From NCBI RefSeq assembly GCF_016808095.1, contig NC_068971.1, forward strand, positions 22,432,501 to 22,496,500: a DNA stretch of 64,000 nucleotides, given 5' to 3'. Position 1 is the first letter of the stretch. Each line of letters begins with the position of its first letter. The notes below the pieces were generated by a model. That model was not told the DNA's origin, did not search any database, and worked only from the letters and a program-made list of their open reading frames with translations. The position numbers and the translations under genes are program-made. Source of the stretch: Vigna angularis (Eukaryota; Streptophyta; Magnoliopsida; Fabales; Fabaceae). This document shows, one piece after another, positions 9,872 to 20,773 of this stretch.

Positions 9872-12800
9872 ATGGCTGCCCAACTTGATGATCGGAGTCG
9901 GTCTCGCCAACCAGGTAAAGGACGTCCAAAATGTGACCACTGTGGCACGCTAGGCCACAAAATTGATAGATGTTATGCGCTTCATGGACGTCCTCCTCGA
10001 CCTATAGCAATGGCTAATTCTGATCCACCTCCCCGATCACCGTCTGCAGACCCTCCTACTTTATCAAATACCATAAATAACCCTTTACTCTTTCAGGAAT
10101 TTCTCAGATGGTATGAGGACCGTCAGCACTCTAGTTCCACTACATCTGCTTCTGTTATACGCACAGGTACTCCTTTTGTTGGTCTGACTCACTCTCTTGG
10201 ATCTTGGGTCCTTGACTCAGGCGCCACCGATCATATCACTGGTAACAAGTCCTTGTTTTCTTCCTTGTCATGTCCGGTTAATTTACCCTCGGTAACGATG
10301 GCTGATGGGTCTAGAGTCTCATCTCATGGTATTGGTACTGTTCATATTTTTCCGTCCATATCCATTGATATTGTACTTTATGTCCCTGGGTCTCCTTTTA
10401 ACTTATTGTCCGTAAGTCGTCTAACTCGTTCCCTTAATTGTGTTATTTCATTTACCAAAGATTCTGTTTGGTTGCAGGACCGGAGTTCGAAACACATGAT
10501 TGGCACAGGATGTGAGTCTCATGGTCTATATCATCTCAGCCCTTCTCCACATGCTGGCGTAATCATGGAGTCACCATCCCTTCTTCATGCTCAGTTAGGT
10601 CATCCCAGTCTTGCCAAACTACAGCAACTTGTTCCGAGTCTGTCCAAATTATCAAGTTTGTTGTGTGAGTCTTGTCAGTTAGGTAAACATACTCGTAGTT
10701 CCTTTCCTCGTAGTGTTTCACAACGAGCGTCATCCCCCTTTTCATTGGTTCATTTTGATATTTGGGGACCTAGTCGTGTTAAGTCAACTTTAGGATTTCA
10801 GTATTTTGTTACCTTTATTGATGACTATTCCAGATGTACTTGGTTGTTTCTCATGAAGAATCGTTCTGAGTTGTTTTCTATTTTTCAAACTTTTTTCAAT
10901 GAAATAAAAACTCAGTTTGGGGTTTCTATTCGCACTTTACGCAGTGATAATGGCCGTGAATACCTTTCTCAACAGTTTAAACATTTTATGGCTTCTCATG
11001 GCATTCTTCACCAAACCTCATGTGCTTATACCCCTCAACAAAATGGGGTGGCTGAGCGCAAGAATAGACACCTTATTGAAACAACTCGTACCCTTCTCAT
11101 TCATGGTCAAGTACCCTCACGTTTTTGGGATGATGCTGTTCTCACGGCATGTTATCTTATCAACCGCATGCCATCTTCCGTCCTAGAGAACAAAATCCCT
11201 CATTCTATCTTATTTCCTCAAGACCCTCTACACCCATTACCTCTTAGAGTTTTTGGGTCTACATGTTTTGTTCATGATTTTAGTCTTGGTCTTGATAAGT
11301 TATCTCCTAGGTCTCACAAATGTGTCTTCTTAGGATTTCCACGGTCACAAAAGGGCTATAAGTGTTTTTCCCCTTCCCTCAATCGTCATTTTATCTCTGC
11401 TGATGTCACTTTTGATGAATCTTCTTTTTACTTTACACATCTATCTTCTAGTTTTGTACCTCTCCCTGTTACTGTTGATATTCCTCTTATATGTGATCCT
11501 CCTGGTGATGCTCCACCCATTTTGTCTCCTCCTTCTTTAGACTCTCATTCACCACAGGATCGTCCTTCACCACCACCCCTTCAGGTTTATAGTCGCCGCA
11601 ATTGTCTCCCTCGTGACTCACTTCCAGTGTCGCCTCCTGTGTCTCCTCCGGCTCCAGCAAATGAGTCTGACTTGCCTATTGCCCTCCGTAAAGGTATACG
11701 CTCTACCCGTAACCCTTCCCCCCATTATACTGTTCTTAGTTACCATAGATTATCTCCATCTTTTTACACTTGTCTCTCATCCATTTCTTCTGTGTCAATT
11801 CCTAAATCTGTGGGTGATGCCTTAACTCATCCTGGCTGGCGTCAAGCTATGCTGGATGAATTAAGTGCTTTACAGAAAAGTGGAACTTGGGAGCTTGTCC
11901 AATTACCATCTGGAAAGTCTGTTGTTGGTTGCAGGTGGGTATGCTATCAAGGTTGGCCCTGATGGCACAATTGATCGTCTGAAAGCTTGACTGGTTGCCA
12001 AAGGCTACACACAAATTTTTGGTTTGGATTATGGTGATACTTTTTCTCCAGTGGCAAAAATGACCTCTGTTCGCCTATTCATTGCCATGGCCGCTCTTCG
12101 ACAATGGCCTCTTTACCAACTTGATGTCAAAAATGCTTTCCTAAATGGTGATTTGCATGAAGAAATTTATATGGAGCAACCGTCTGGCTTTGTTGCTCAG
12201 GGGGAGTCATCTGGATTGGTATGTCGTCTTCGCAAATCCTTATATAGCCTAAAACAATCTCCTCGGCCCTAGTTTGGTAAATTCAGCTGTGTTGTTCAAC
12301 AATTTGGTATGTTTCACAGTGAAGCGGATCATTCAGTGTTCTATCGCCACTCAAGTGCTGGATGTATTTACTTAATAGTGTATGTCGATGATATTATTCT
12401 CACAGGAAGTGACTATCTCGGCATCTCTCAGATGAAACAACACCTTTGTCATCATTTTCAAACCAAAGATCTTGGCAAACTCTGGTACTTTTTGGGTATT
12501 GAAGTAGCACAATCCAATGATGGTATTGTCATATCTCAGAGGAAGTATGCGTTAGACATCTTGGAGGAAACAGGGTTAATGAACTGTAAATCTATTGAGT
12601 CACCTATGGACCCTAACATCAAACTCCTACCAAATCAGGAGGAGCCTTTCTCAGATCCTGAACGGTACAGAAGATTAGTTGGTAAATTAAACTATCTTAC
12701 TGTTACGCGTCCTGACATTTCCTTCGCAGTTAGTGTGGTGAGTCAATTTCTAAACTCCCCATGTGAAGACCATTGGGATGCAGTTGTTCGCATACTGAAG

Positions 12801-13335
12801 TATATTAAAGGATCACCTGGAAAAGGTTTGCTATATGGCCCTAACAACGATACAAAAATCGTTTGCTATTCAGATGCTGATTGGGCTGGTTCCCCTTCTG
12901 ATAGGAGGTCTACTTCTGGATATTGTGTCTCTATTGGTGGCAACTTGGTATCTTGGAAAAGTAAGAAGCAAAGTGTTGTGGCAAGGTCCAACGTAGAAGC
13001 AGAATATAGAGCTATGGCATCTGCTACTTGCGAGCTTGTGTGGCTTAAACAATTACTTAATGAATTAAAATTTGGAGATGTCACTCACATGACACTTATA
13101 TGTGATAATCAAGCTGCTCTTCATATTAGCTCTAACCCTGTCTTCCATGAGAGAACCAAGCACATTGAAGTTGATTGTCATTTTATTAGAGAAAAAATCA
13201 TATCCGGAGATATCAAGACTGAGTTCGTTAACTCAAGCAATTAGTTGGCACATATTCACCAAGTCCTTACGAGGACCTAGAATTGACTATCTTTGTAACA
13301 AGCTTGGAACATATGATTTATATGCTCCAGCTTGA
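9872..13335 (+). pseudogene. Copia polyprotein, broken by stops and frameshifts
   Basis: From ATG 9872 a 696-codon frame runs to 11962. It has a CCHC knuckle (C21, C24, H29, C34), protease WVLDSGATDHIT, the integrase zinc region (HAQLGHPS through CESCQLGKH), integrase core blocks HFDIWGPS, DDYSRCTW, LRSDNGREY and QQNGVAERK, and the RT start ending GCRWV. A one-base loss near 11935 shifts the frame. TGA at 11988-11990 breaks the KARLVAKG block and TAG at 12270-12272 replaces the Trp of the PRAWF block. The RT core LIVYVDDIILTG is intact near 12385, and RNase H (YSDADWAG, AEYRAMA, DNQAALHIS) follows. TAG at 13242-13244 and a shift near 13254 interrupt the end, which finishes at TGA 13333-13335. 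It cannot encode one protein. Confidence 0.92.
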
Positions 13336-13342
13336 GGGGGAG

Positions 13343-13477
13343 TGTTAGATGTTAAGTTGTGTGTTTCTGTTAATTGGACTTAGCCCATTCTGTATTTAAG
13401 GTTTAACCCTTATCTTACATTATAAATGCTAAACATATAAAGGAGATTTCTCCTAATCTTCTCCACTATATTCAATA
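13343..13477 (+). repeat. 3' LTR (135 bp) of the 9.3-13.5 kb copia
   Basis: Starts one base after the AG that follows the G-run; ends TTCAATA before the TSD gttct. It carries the internal deletion relative to the 5' LTR. Confidence 0.9.
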
Positions 13478-13482
13478 GTTCT

Positions 13483-13682
13483 ATTAAGGAATTTTTTGTC
13501 CTTGTACAAATGATTTAACCTTTTCATAACATGATATCAGAGTGCCTTGCAATGAACCCAGTGTCTCGAGTTCGAAACTCATGGAGGAACGTGCTCCTAC
13601 CAAGGAGGAGTTCCAATTTCACCAGGCTGCCATTTGTTAAGAAATTGTGTCCTTGCATGAACGGGTTAACCTTTTCGTAACA
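13483..13682 (+). mobile_element. Miniature LTR element (TRIM-like) split by the copia
   Basis: A 48-bp terminal repeat, TGTTAAGAAATTG to CGTAACA, lies at 13635-13682. A diverged copy, ATTAAGGAATTTTTTGTCC to CATAACA, occupies 13483-13531 and its missing first bases, TGTTCT, are at 9336-9341 on the other side of the copia. Directly after the first copy is TGATATCAGAGTGCC, a degenerate tRNA-Met primer site. The element is therefore a very short TRIM whose 5' LTR was the insertion target of the copia. No clear TSD for this TRIM was found. Confidence 0.6.
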
Positions 13683-13894
13683 TGTTCTCTATTCATCTTA
13701 ACATATGAATTGAAAAACACAGAAAATGAGGTCATATGATCAGTTGCTTCTAAAACAATAATTCAAACACCCTGAGATATAAAATCAATTGTACTGGGTT
13801 TACCTGCGAGGTTCCTTTGTTGTCTCCCATGCACTCTAGGACTTTATCTCTTCCATAAAGTTTAAAACATGTTTCCTAAGTATGCCTAGATCTT
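13683..13894. other. Short non-genic spacer
   Basis: AT-rich DNA without recognised content between the TRIM-like element and the minus-strand copia gag relic. Confidence 0.3.
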
Positions 13895-14500
13895 TTATGG
13901 AATACAACATTCTCCATGGTTGCCTTTTGCAGGGGACTTCCTTCCAATGTTTGATCCCTTTAATACCTTCTTTCGTATTGCTGTGGCAAAGTTCGTGTTG
14001 AAGATTCTGCCATTAAGCATGATAACCTCCCGAATTTCTTCTCCCCTTTCATTAAAAGGTACTTCTAATAGTGGAGGCAATTTTTCTTTCCCTAATATTT
14101 GTACCATATTTGGTACATATTCATGGTTCAAGCCATGTAACAATTTAAAGATTATTTCTCTTTACACGGCTTCAACATGGGTGTCTGCATCTGTTTTGTA
14201 TATTTTCAATTTCTGATACTGATCTAGTTCGATCTACAACCCATTCAAAATCCTTCTTCAAAGAAAAATGTTATCTAAGTCATTCTATATCTCTTTAGCA
14301 TACTAATAAAACATGTAGTTTCAACTTATCTCAGTAACCATGAAATGTCACATTCAAGTCATGATTCGAGAGTCTTTATTATCCCAAATTTCAAAATTAG
14401 CTTGGTCCTCTACCATCGATGTGGTTTGATCCTCCAAATGTACTAGCTCCACTGCAAATAATTTCGGCCATTAAACAATTAGACACCCATACATTTGGAA
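13895..14500 (-). pseudogene. Copia gag relic
   Basis: On the minus strand an 82-codon open piece (14143 to 13895) reads LLHGLNHEYVPNMVQILGKE, then PPLLEVPFNERGEEIREVIML. This matches the copia Gag (UBN2-type) block F-L-x-G-L-N-x-E-Y-x-x-V-R-x-Q-I-L and the following EE-SRR stretch. Upstream (higher coordinates) the frame-broken reading includes FEIWDNKDSRIMT and YAKEIWNDLDNIFL, typical of the first half of the same domain. No LTRs were matched to it. It is a truncated copia copy opposite in direction to its neighbours. Confidence 0.6.
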
Positions 14501-14886
14501 GATCATTAGGATCTAAAGATAGATTTGACCTCAAACTGTTGGTCTTATGAGCCGAAGTTGGGAGTTTGTCATAGTTGTGATTGCCTATACACCTTTTTGT
14601 CCCACCATTGACCTCAAAGGTTTGTAGTGCACAACGACAGTGATAGTGGCAGCAGAAACAAAGCTTTCAAAATTAAGAGTCGTGATACTAATCTGAATTA
14701 TGTAAGGAAATACACATAATTTACATTTTATTGATAACAACCACATAATTTTCATTCTCACCAACTCTATTTGTAATAATCAACTTCTTCAAAATAAGGA
14801 AATAAAAATATACTAAAATGATAGGAAATCTTTTAAGATATTGTTAATATTGAGGATACTTTCATCCTAATAATCAACATTATATA

Positions 14887-15240
14887 AATAGGACCCTTGT
14901 GTTAGTATTCGTATCACCATTACACCTTATCAGTATATAATACTGCTATAGTATTCTTTCTCCTTTCCTCTTCTACATGAAACGTTTTGTTCCAACAACT
15001 AAACCTTGGTTGATCCTAAGATGATAATAGGTCGAGTTGGAATAGATACTGTCTACTCATTACAATAGGACCCTTGTGTTAGTATTCGTATCACCATTAC
15101 ACCTTATCAGTATATAATACTGCTATAGTATTCTTTCTTCTTTCCTCTTCTACATGAAACGTTTAGTTCCAACAACTAAACCTAGGTTGATCCTAAGATG
15201 ATAATAGGTCGAGTTGGAATAGATACTGTCTACTCATTAC
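14887..15240. repeat. 177-bp tandem duplication
   Basis: Two adjacent nearly identical copies, 14887-15063 and 15064-15240, each from AATAGGACCCTTGTG to CTACTCATTAC. The last ~45 bp of each copy (GATGATAATAGGTCGAG onward) resemble the left end of the hAT-type MITE seen at 53.43 kb, so the duplication includes a MITE end. Confidence 0.9.
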
Positions 15241-15765
15241 CCAATCCATAACAAAATAATTCATCCGTTACCTGTTGTGTTACTTGTTGAATACTTATTT
15301 AAAAATATTTAAAAATATTTAAAAATATTCGTGAGTATTTTAAAAGCGTTGATATCCATAAATACTTGCTAATATTTAAGAAAAAATATTTTATAAATTT
15401 TTAAAATAAAATAAATAAAATTACAAAATAATATATATGATAAAATATAAATTATAATTAAAAAAATATTTTATAAATTTTTAAAATAAAATAAATAAAA
15501 TTACAAAATAATATATATGATATAATATAAATTATAAATAAATTTAATCTAATAAAATATAAATTAATTTTAATTTTAATTAAATTTAACTTAATAAAAT
15601 ATAAATTAAATTTTAATTTTAATTTTAATTTTAATACTTGCCGTACACGTAGTATTATATCACACCCCCTATCTGACAGATAATAAATATATGCATATAC
15701 TATTTATTCCTCACAGATTTTATCAATAAATACCTATGGATATGAATATTTTTGTAAACTATTAA
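15196..15765 (+). mobile_element. Decayed hAT-type MITE copy
   Basis: Follows the host element of 53430-56427 with its insertions removed: GATGATAATAGGTCGAG matches GATGGCAACGGGTCGGG, then comes AT-rich TAAAATATAAATTAA sequence, a CGTACACGTAGTATTATA stretch matching CGGGTACGGATAGTATAA, and a right end TTATCAATAAATACCTATGG matching TTATCCAAAGATATCCGTGG. An internal ~76-bp AT-rich segment is duplicated (15385-15535). Termini are too decayed to assign a TSD. Confidence 0.55.
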
Positions 15766-17349
15766 TGATTTTTTTTTTTAATTATGAATATTGTGGAATG
15801 TTGCCCATTGATGAAATGAATATACAACAAAGCTGGTTATACCTGTAGTGGAAATACGGATTATTTTTAGGTTGCCTCTGCGTACTGCAGTTTTCTTTTC
15901 ATTTTGATATATTCAAATTGTTTATTAAAATTAACTATTCTGTTCTTATTAATGTTTTTCAGAACAGGAAAGTTCCAGCAGTTTCAAGCGCAGCAATTTG
16001 TAATCATTGAAGTATGACGTAGCCTATTTTGATTGGAGAGCATTTTTGTTTCAGGGTCTTTCATTTTGTTGTTAGTAATGCTTTACAGTGTATTAGTATC
16101 TTTCCCTTGTTATTGTGAATACTTCTAATTTGTCTAATATGACCGAAACCTGGCTGACGGAGGCTCGTTATCAGCTGTAACTTGAATACCTGTCCCGCCT
16201 GGGGAATTCATCCTGACGTGTTGCTTTGAGAGAAAAATCTATAACTGTTATTTTTTTTTGCATACTTCAAAGTTCGGAGCAGCTTTCTCTCGATAAATTG
16301 TGACCGCTCTGCAGGATCTTGTATAACGTCTACAACAACATTTGTAAGCTGTTTTGTGCTGTTTAGTTTCTGACATTTGCTTAATATAGTAATGGCAATG
16401 AATATACCTGAATTTTCTTATTGTTCAAAAGTTATCTTTAAAACTTATTTTAAGTTGTATATTGTTAAATACGTATTTCCATTGTCCATATAGTTGTCCT
16501 GCGTTGTTTGTAATTGGATGATATTTTCAAAAGATATTCTAATATTAAAATCAGTAAGTGCCTAATTAGAATGAATATTAAATGCAGTGATAAAAATACT
16601 AAGTACAGTTATGTATGTGTGTGGATGATTATACTTAAATTTGTATTTATAGTTGTTATAGATTTTTAATTTTGTTTTTGGTTTAATCATAGTTTAATTA
16701 TATCTTAATTAATATTAATATTAGTAGGTTGATTTATGATTATTGTTGACTAAATATTAATATGACTTTTATTTTGTAATCTATTAATCTTGTCATTTGA
16801 TGAGGATGATCAATTAAGACTGATCAACCAAAAGGTGATCGACTAAAAATGATCAATTGGAAGGTTATCAGTTCAAGGTGTGATCGGTTTAGTCTGTTCA
16901 TCAATCAGCCTGACATATTAACTACTAAAAGGGAATTTAGCATACATTAACCAATAAATTAAGGGATGCTTGAAATCAAGATGTGATATACTATTCGGCT
17001 TCTGTTTCTACACTCATAATGTTTAAAATGATTATTCTATTCTTTTGTGGTCCGGATTTGTTTTAATGTGTTTTGGAAAATGAATTCGGAATGACAGGGT
17101 ATTGGGATATAGGGCACGAAGTAATAGCCTTTATTTTAATGATGTCACTTTCTGCTGTCAGTTTTCTTGCTTTCTAGTGTTTTCTCTACTGCATTGCAAA
17201 TTTGTACTTCATTGTTACAAGTACAAGAATTTAAGTGTTACTTCCTCCACCGGTTGCTCCTTGTATTTTTCTAACTTTTTTTTATTCCCAAAACTGATTT
17301 TATTTAAATATTTTTTTTATTTTCACCTATTTGAACCTAATAATATTGA
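15766..17349. other. Intergenic interval with a possible terminal exon
   Basis: No clear gene. At 15963-16010 a short reading, NRKVPAVSSAAICNH then TGA, follows a good acceptor (TTTTTCAG) and could be a terminal or untranslated exon, but it is too short to call. Around 16800-16900 short TGATCA-containing words recur (TGATCAATTAAGACTGATCA). The rest is AT-rich. Confidence 0.3.
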
Positions 17350-17479
17350 TGTTTGTTATTTCAGTTAAGTTTCAGTTAAGATTACTACTTTGCATTAGTA
17401 ATCGGTACTGTTGATGTTAGTTATTTCAGTTAAGTTTCAGTTAAAATTACTACTTTGCATTAGTAATCGGTTAGGTTAG
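17350..17479. repeat. 65-bp tandem duplication
   Basis: TTATTTCAGTTAAGTTTCAG through CTTTGCATTAGTAATCGG occurs twice with a 65-bp period (starts near 17356 and 17421) with only a few differences. It may lie in an old LTR: TATTTAAAGTTAGGG near 17511 looks like a TATA region. Confidence 0.75.
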
Positions 17480-17708
17480 TTGTTTTCTCTTTTTTTCCTT
17501 TTTCCCTAACCTATTTAAAGTTAGGGTTTTTCTCCTTTCTGATTGTAACTATAGTATTTTACATCATTACAGAGAATAAAAAAAGTTTATGTTTTTCTTA
17601 TCTTTTGATGAAGTCTTTGTGCAAATCTTCTTTTCTTCTTCTCCCAACAGCCATGGTTGTATGCTCCCAATGAGCTATGCATCTCTTTTCTCTATAACTT
17701 CTAGAAGA

Positions 17709-17848
17709 GCCTCGAGCTCTTTCTCTCTCTTTCGCATGGATGAAGACTGCCTCTTTGGCAGATGTCTTCTCAAGAGATATTTTATCTCTTACGAGTCCTT
17801 AACGAAGTGGGTTTTTGTTTTAAAGGCTATTGGGCCTTATTATACAAC
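17709..17848 (+). repeat. 140-bp direct repeat flanking the copia relic, left copy
   Basis: Matches 18880-19019 (GCCTCGAGCTCTTTCTCTCT to GGGCCTTATTATACAA). The two copies bracket the gag/RNase H relic, as LTRs or LTR parts would. I could not define TG/CA termini or a TSD for the pair. Confidence 0.75.
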
Positions 17849-17874
17849 ACATTTATTGATCGTTTCTTGACAAG

Positions 17875-18877
17875 ATGGACACCCCAGATCCCACCACTCA
17901 ACCTTCAAGCCCGTTTTATCTTCATCTTGGAGAAAATCCAGGTACTACTCTTATTTCCCAAATTCTCAGTGAAACTAACTACTCATCTTGGAGTAGGAAT
18001 TTGAAAAGGGCTTTTCTCTCCAAAAACAAGATCAAATTCATTGATGGTAGTATCAAGAAGCCACCAATAACCGATCCTTTGTTTGATGCTTGGGAAAGAT
18101 GTGACACCATGGTTTTATCTTGGATCATTAAGACCCTTTCACCCCAGATTGCAGATAGTGTCATCTATGTTGACAATGCCAAAGATTTGTGGGAAGAAAT
18201 TAAAGAAAGATTTTCTAAAGGAGACTATTTTAAGATTTCAGATTTACTATAGGATGGGAGAGTGAAATGTCAGCCAGTATTTCCCTGACTTGAAAATTCT
18301 ATGGGAAGAATTAGAATCCCTTAGACTCATACCCTACTGCAGTTGCCAAATTTCTTGTACTTGTGATTTGTCTAGAGTTACTCTCAAGTATAGAGAAGTG
18401 GAGCACGTCATATGCTTCCGAAAGGGTTTAAATGACACTTACCAAACTGTTAGAACCCAAATCCTCTTGATGGAGCCTCTGCCCAACATCAACAGAGTTT
18501 TTTCTCTCCTTATGCAGAAAGAACGTCAGGAAAGACCACATCCTAGAGTTGTTCCTCAAACTAAGACCTTCAAGATCCTGGCCAGCACCATTGACAAAGC
18601 CACTTGGAAGCCTCAAGGACGTGGCACTAGCTCACGTGGCCAAGTTCTCAGTCAATTTGTTCAAGCTCCTACTGATTATCACTATCGGGCTTTGCAGCAT
18701 ATGCTAAGATACATTAAATCTAGCCCTTCACAAGGCCTTTTCTTTGCTGCTAATTCCCATATCCAAATAAAGGCATTTAGTGACTCAAACTAGGCAACTT
18801 GTCCTAACACTAGGAGATCCAATACTAGATTTTGTATCTTCCTCGGGTCCTTTCTTATATCATGGAAGACTAAGAAG
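17875..18877 (+). pseudogene. Copia relic: gag joined directly to RNase H
   Basis: ATG 17875 opens a 125-codon frame with HLGENPG, TNYSSWSRNLKRAFLSKNK and FIDGSIKKP, the copia Gag N terminus (retrotran_gag_3-like), and LWEEIKERFSKGD. After a stop at 18250-18252 and a frame change the Gag continues through LKILWEELESLR and FRKGLNDTYQTVRTQILL. At about 18650 the sequence jumps without protease, integrase or RT into RNase H: VLSQFVQAPTDYHYRALQ, LRYIKSSPSQGLFF, KAFSDSN, then a stop (TAG at 18791-18793) and LISWKTKK. About 3 kb of polyprotein is missing, a typical internally deleted derivative. Confidence 0.75.
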
Positions 18878-18879
18878 TA

Positions 18880-19019
18880 GCCTCAAGCTCTTTCTCTCTC
18901 TTTCACATGGACGAAGACTGCCTCTCTGACAGAAGTCTTCTCAAGAGATATTTTATCTTTTACGGGCCCTCAACGATGTTGGTTTTTGTTTTAAAGGCTA
19001 TTGGGCCTTATTATACAAT
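18880..19019 (+). repeat. 140-bp direct repeat flanking the copia relic, right copy
   Basis: Right partner of 17709-17848, starting immediately after the TAG that ends the RNase H reading. Confidence 0.75.
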
Positions 19020-19081
19020 AAAACCCTAATATAATCCTAATCCTATTAGGCCTTTCACTTTCTTCTTCTTCTTCTCTTAAT

Positions 19082-20107
19082 CATAGTTATCAAACTCGCA
19101 AGTTAACTCATTAACTCGAACGAGTTTGCGTTCCTAGTTCTGGCTTCCGAGTTAACTCAGAAGCAAACTCGATTTTCGAGTAAACCCGGTGAAATCGGTT
19201 GTAAACTCGGTGGGATCGGTTAGAATCGCGATTTTGCAGCAATTTGACGAGTTTGAAATAGGAAGAAATGAAGAAAGAGGAAGCCTTCGCTGCCGTTCGT
19301 GGTCGTACTTCGTTGGTTCGCCTTTGCATTCGCCATTCACCTGGTTCGTGCTCGCGCTCGCCGTTCGCTGTTCACCTGGTTCGTGCTTACCGTTCGCCTG
19401 GCTTTGGTGGCGTTCCCTTCGCCTAGTTCGCACCTGGCCATCGTCTCGCCGCTTGCCTGGCTCGTGGTCGTGCTTTGTTCACTTGGTTCTCGCTCGCCGT
19501 CATGCTCGCTGCTGTCGCTCCTGATCTCACCTCCTTCGAGCTCTACGTGTGGAATGAAGCTTTTTTATTTTAACCTTACAACTCCTAAATGACATTGTTT
19601 GTGTTTTTACTAAAGAAATTAAATTAGTAGGGTTTTAATCCCATCTACTGTGCGTTTCTGTCTTCTTTAGTTATTATGTTTTTTATTTTAGCATGTAAAT
19701 ATTTAATATTAAAGAAAAGTTGACTCTTGTGTCATTTATTATTTTGGATCATTGGGTCTTCTTCTACTATACTAAATTTTTGGGCCAATTTTAATTTCAA
19801 CTATACTGAACTTTTGAGCCAATATTAATTTCAGCAACTTGTTTTTTTAACTAACCTGTCAACTATATTCAATTAAAATTATGACAAAAGAATAATAATA
19901 TTAAAGAAAAATATTTAAATATATATAATATGATAAACTAATAATTACAATAATACTATAAAAAAATAAAACATTATTTATAAAATTATAAATATTAAAT
20001 TATTCTATTATTTATAAATATTTTAAAATATTTTTACACAAAGTAAACTCTTACGAGTTTACGAAGCTTCCACGAGTTTAAGTAAACTCTCCAGTTTGAC
20101 AACCTTG
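19082..20107. mobile_element. Non-autonomous hAT-like transposon with GC-rich interior
   Basis: Ends CATAGTTATCAAAC and GTTTGACAACCTTG form imperfect terminal inverted repeats (11/14), and a perfect 8-bp TSD, ctcttaat, sits at 19074-19081 and 20108-20115. An 8-bp TSD is characteristic of hAT elements. Subterminal regions repeat AACTCG/CGAGTT words in both orientations (19095-19220 and 20045-20095). The middle (19270-19560) is GC-rich with repeats of TTCACCTGGTTCGTGCT and gives long overlapping ORFs. No transposase is readable. It is inserted in the copia-derived flank, since the sequence resumes after the TSD. Confidence 0.8.
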
Positions 20108-20281
20108 CTCTTAATACTTCTTTTATTTGTGATTTTCGTTTCCTCCATTTTCGATGCTTCCATTGTCACTGAGTGTGGTTTGTGGTTGATTTTGTTCCAA
20201 AAATGTTGGTATCTGTGCGTTGATGTTTGAAAAACGTAGAAGAAGCTAAACGTAAAGGCCTGAACAGATATGGGAGATCCG

Positions 20282-20341
20282 TTCGGCCTTCAACGAATCT
20301 TGATTTTCGTTGGCGGATATCAAGATCTGTTGAAGGCCAAA
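20282..20341. repeat. Inverted repeat / hairpin
   Basis: Left arm 20282-20304 (TTCGGCCTTCAACGAATCTT plus GAT) pairs with right arm 20319-20341 (ATCAAGATCTGTTGAAGGCC plus AAA), with about 14 bases between. The arms are complementary apart from a one-base bulge and two mismatches. Origin unknown; it may be the core of a small fold-back element. Confidence 0.6.
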
Positions 20342-20728
20342 TAGATCTGTCATGTCCGTTGATCTGCAGGGTAAAATGGGAATGAAGAGGTCCATGAAGC
20401 AACATGTAGGATTGTGGTGGAGGGAGTAACTCTCTCAGAATTTTGGCAGTTTCCTTGTAATATAAAGTTGGTTAACCTTTGGTAGGTACAAAAGGCATGA
20501 ATGAATAAAAAATGTACTTTTTTTTTTATGGTTTCCACTTAGGTTTTCGAATCACCCAATCTGAAAATGAACTTTGTGGAACACAATCTAAAATGCATTT
20601 ATAAAAACAAAATAATCTTTCCGATTCCATGATTTGTAACACGAATTTTGATTTTCATACAAAGCATTTCGAAACAGCTAGGCCGCTGTTGTATATTACT
20701 TTTGGAAACTTTTCAGAACAATTTTTTC

Positions 20729-20730
<2 letters not shown>

Positions 20731-20769
<39 letters not shown>
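20731..20769. repeat. (TA)n microsatellite
   Basis: About 19 uninterrupted TA dinucleotides, likely length-polymorphic. Confidence 0.95.

Positions 20770-20773
<4 letters not shown>

Larger units (their letters stand above)
9342..13477 (+). mobile_element. Ty1-copia retrotransposon, complete ends, dead ORF
   Basis: LTRs 9342-9494 (153 bp) and 13343-13477 (135 bp, about 18 bp deleted in the middle); TSD gttct at 9337-9341 and 13478-13482. The LTRs start TGTTAGATG and end TTCAATA, so the terminal dinucleotides are TG and TA rather than TG and CA. The primer site TGGTATCAGAGC is directly adjacent at 9495-9506, and TTGAGGGGGAG at 13333-13342 is the polypurine tract. The internal ORF order is zinc knuckle, protease, integrase, RT, RNase H (copia order). 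It has several stops and frameshifts, and no Gag capsid domain was seen between the primer site and the zinc knuckle. Confidence 0.95.

Noticed and set aside
9494..9953. Overlapping proline-rich ORFs on both strands
   Set aside because: GC-rich leader of the copia element; ORFs in several frames are a composition effect.
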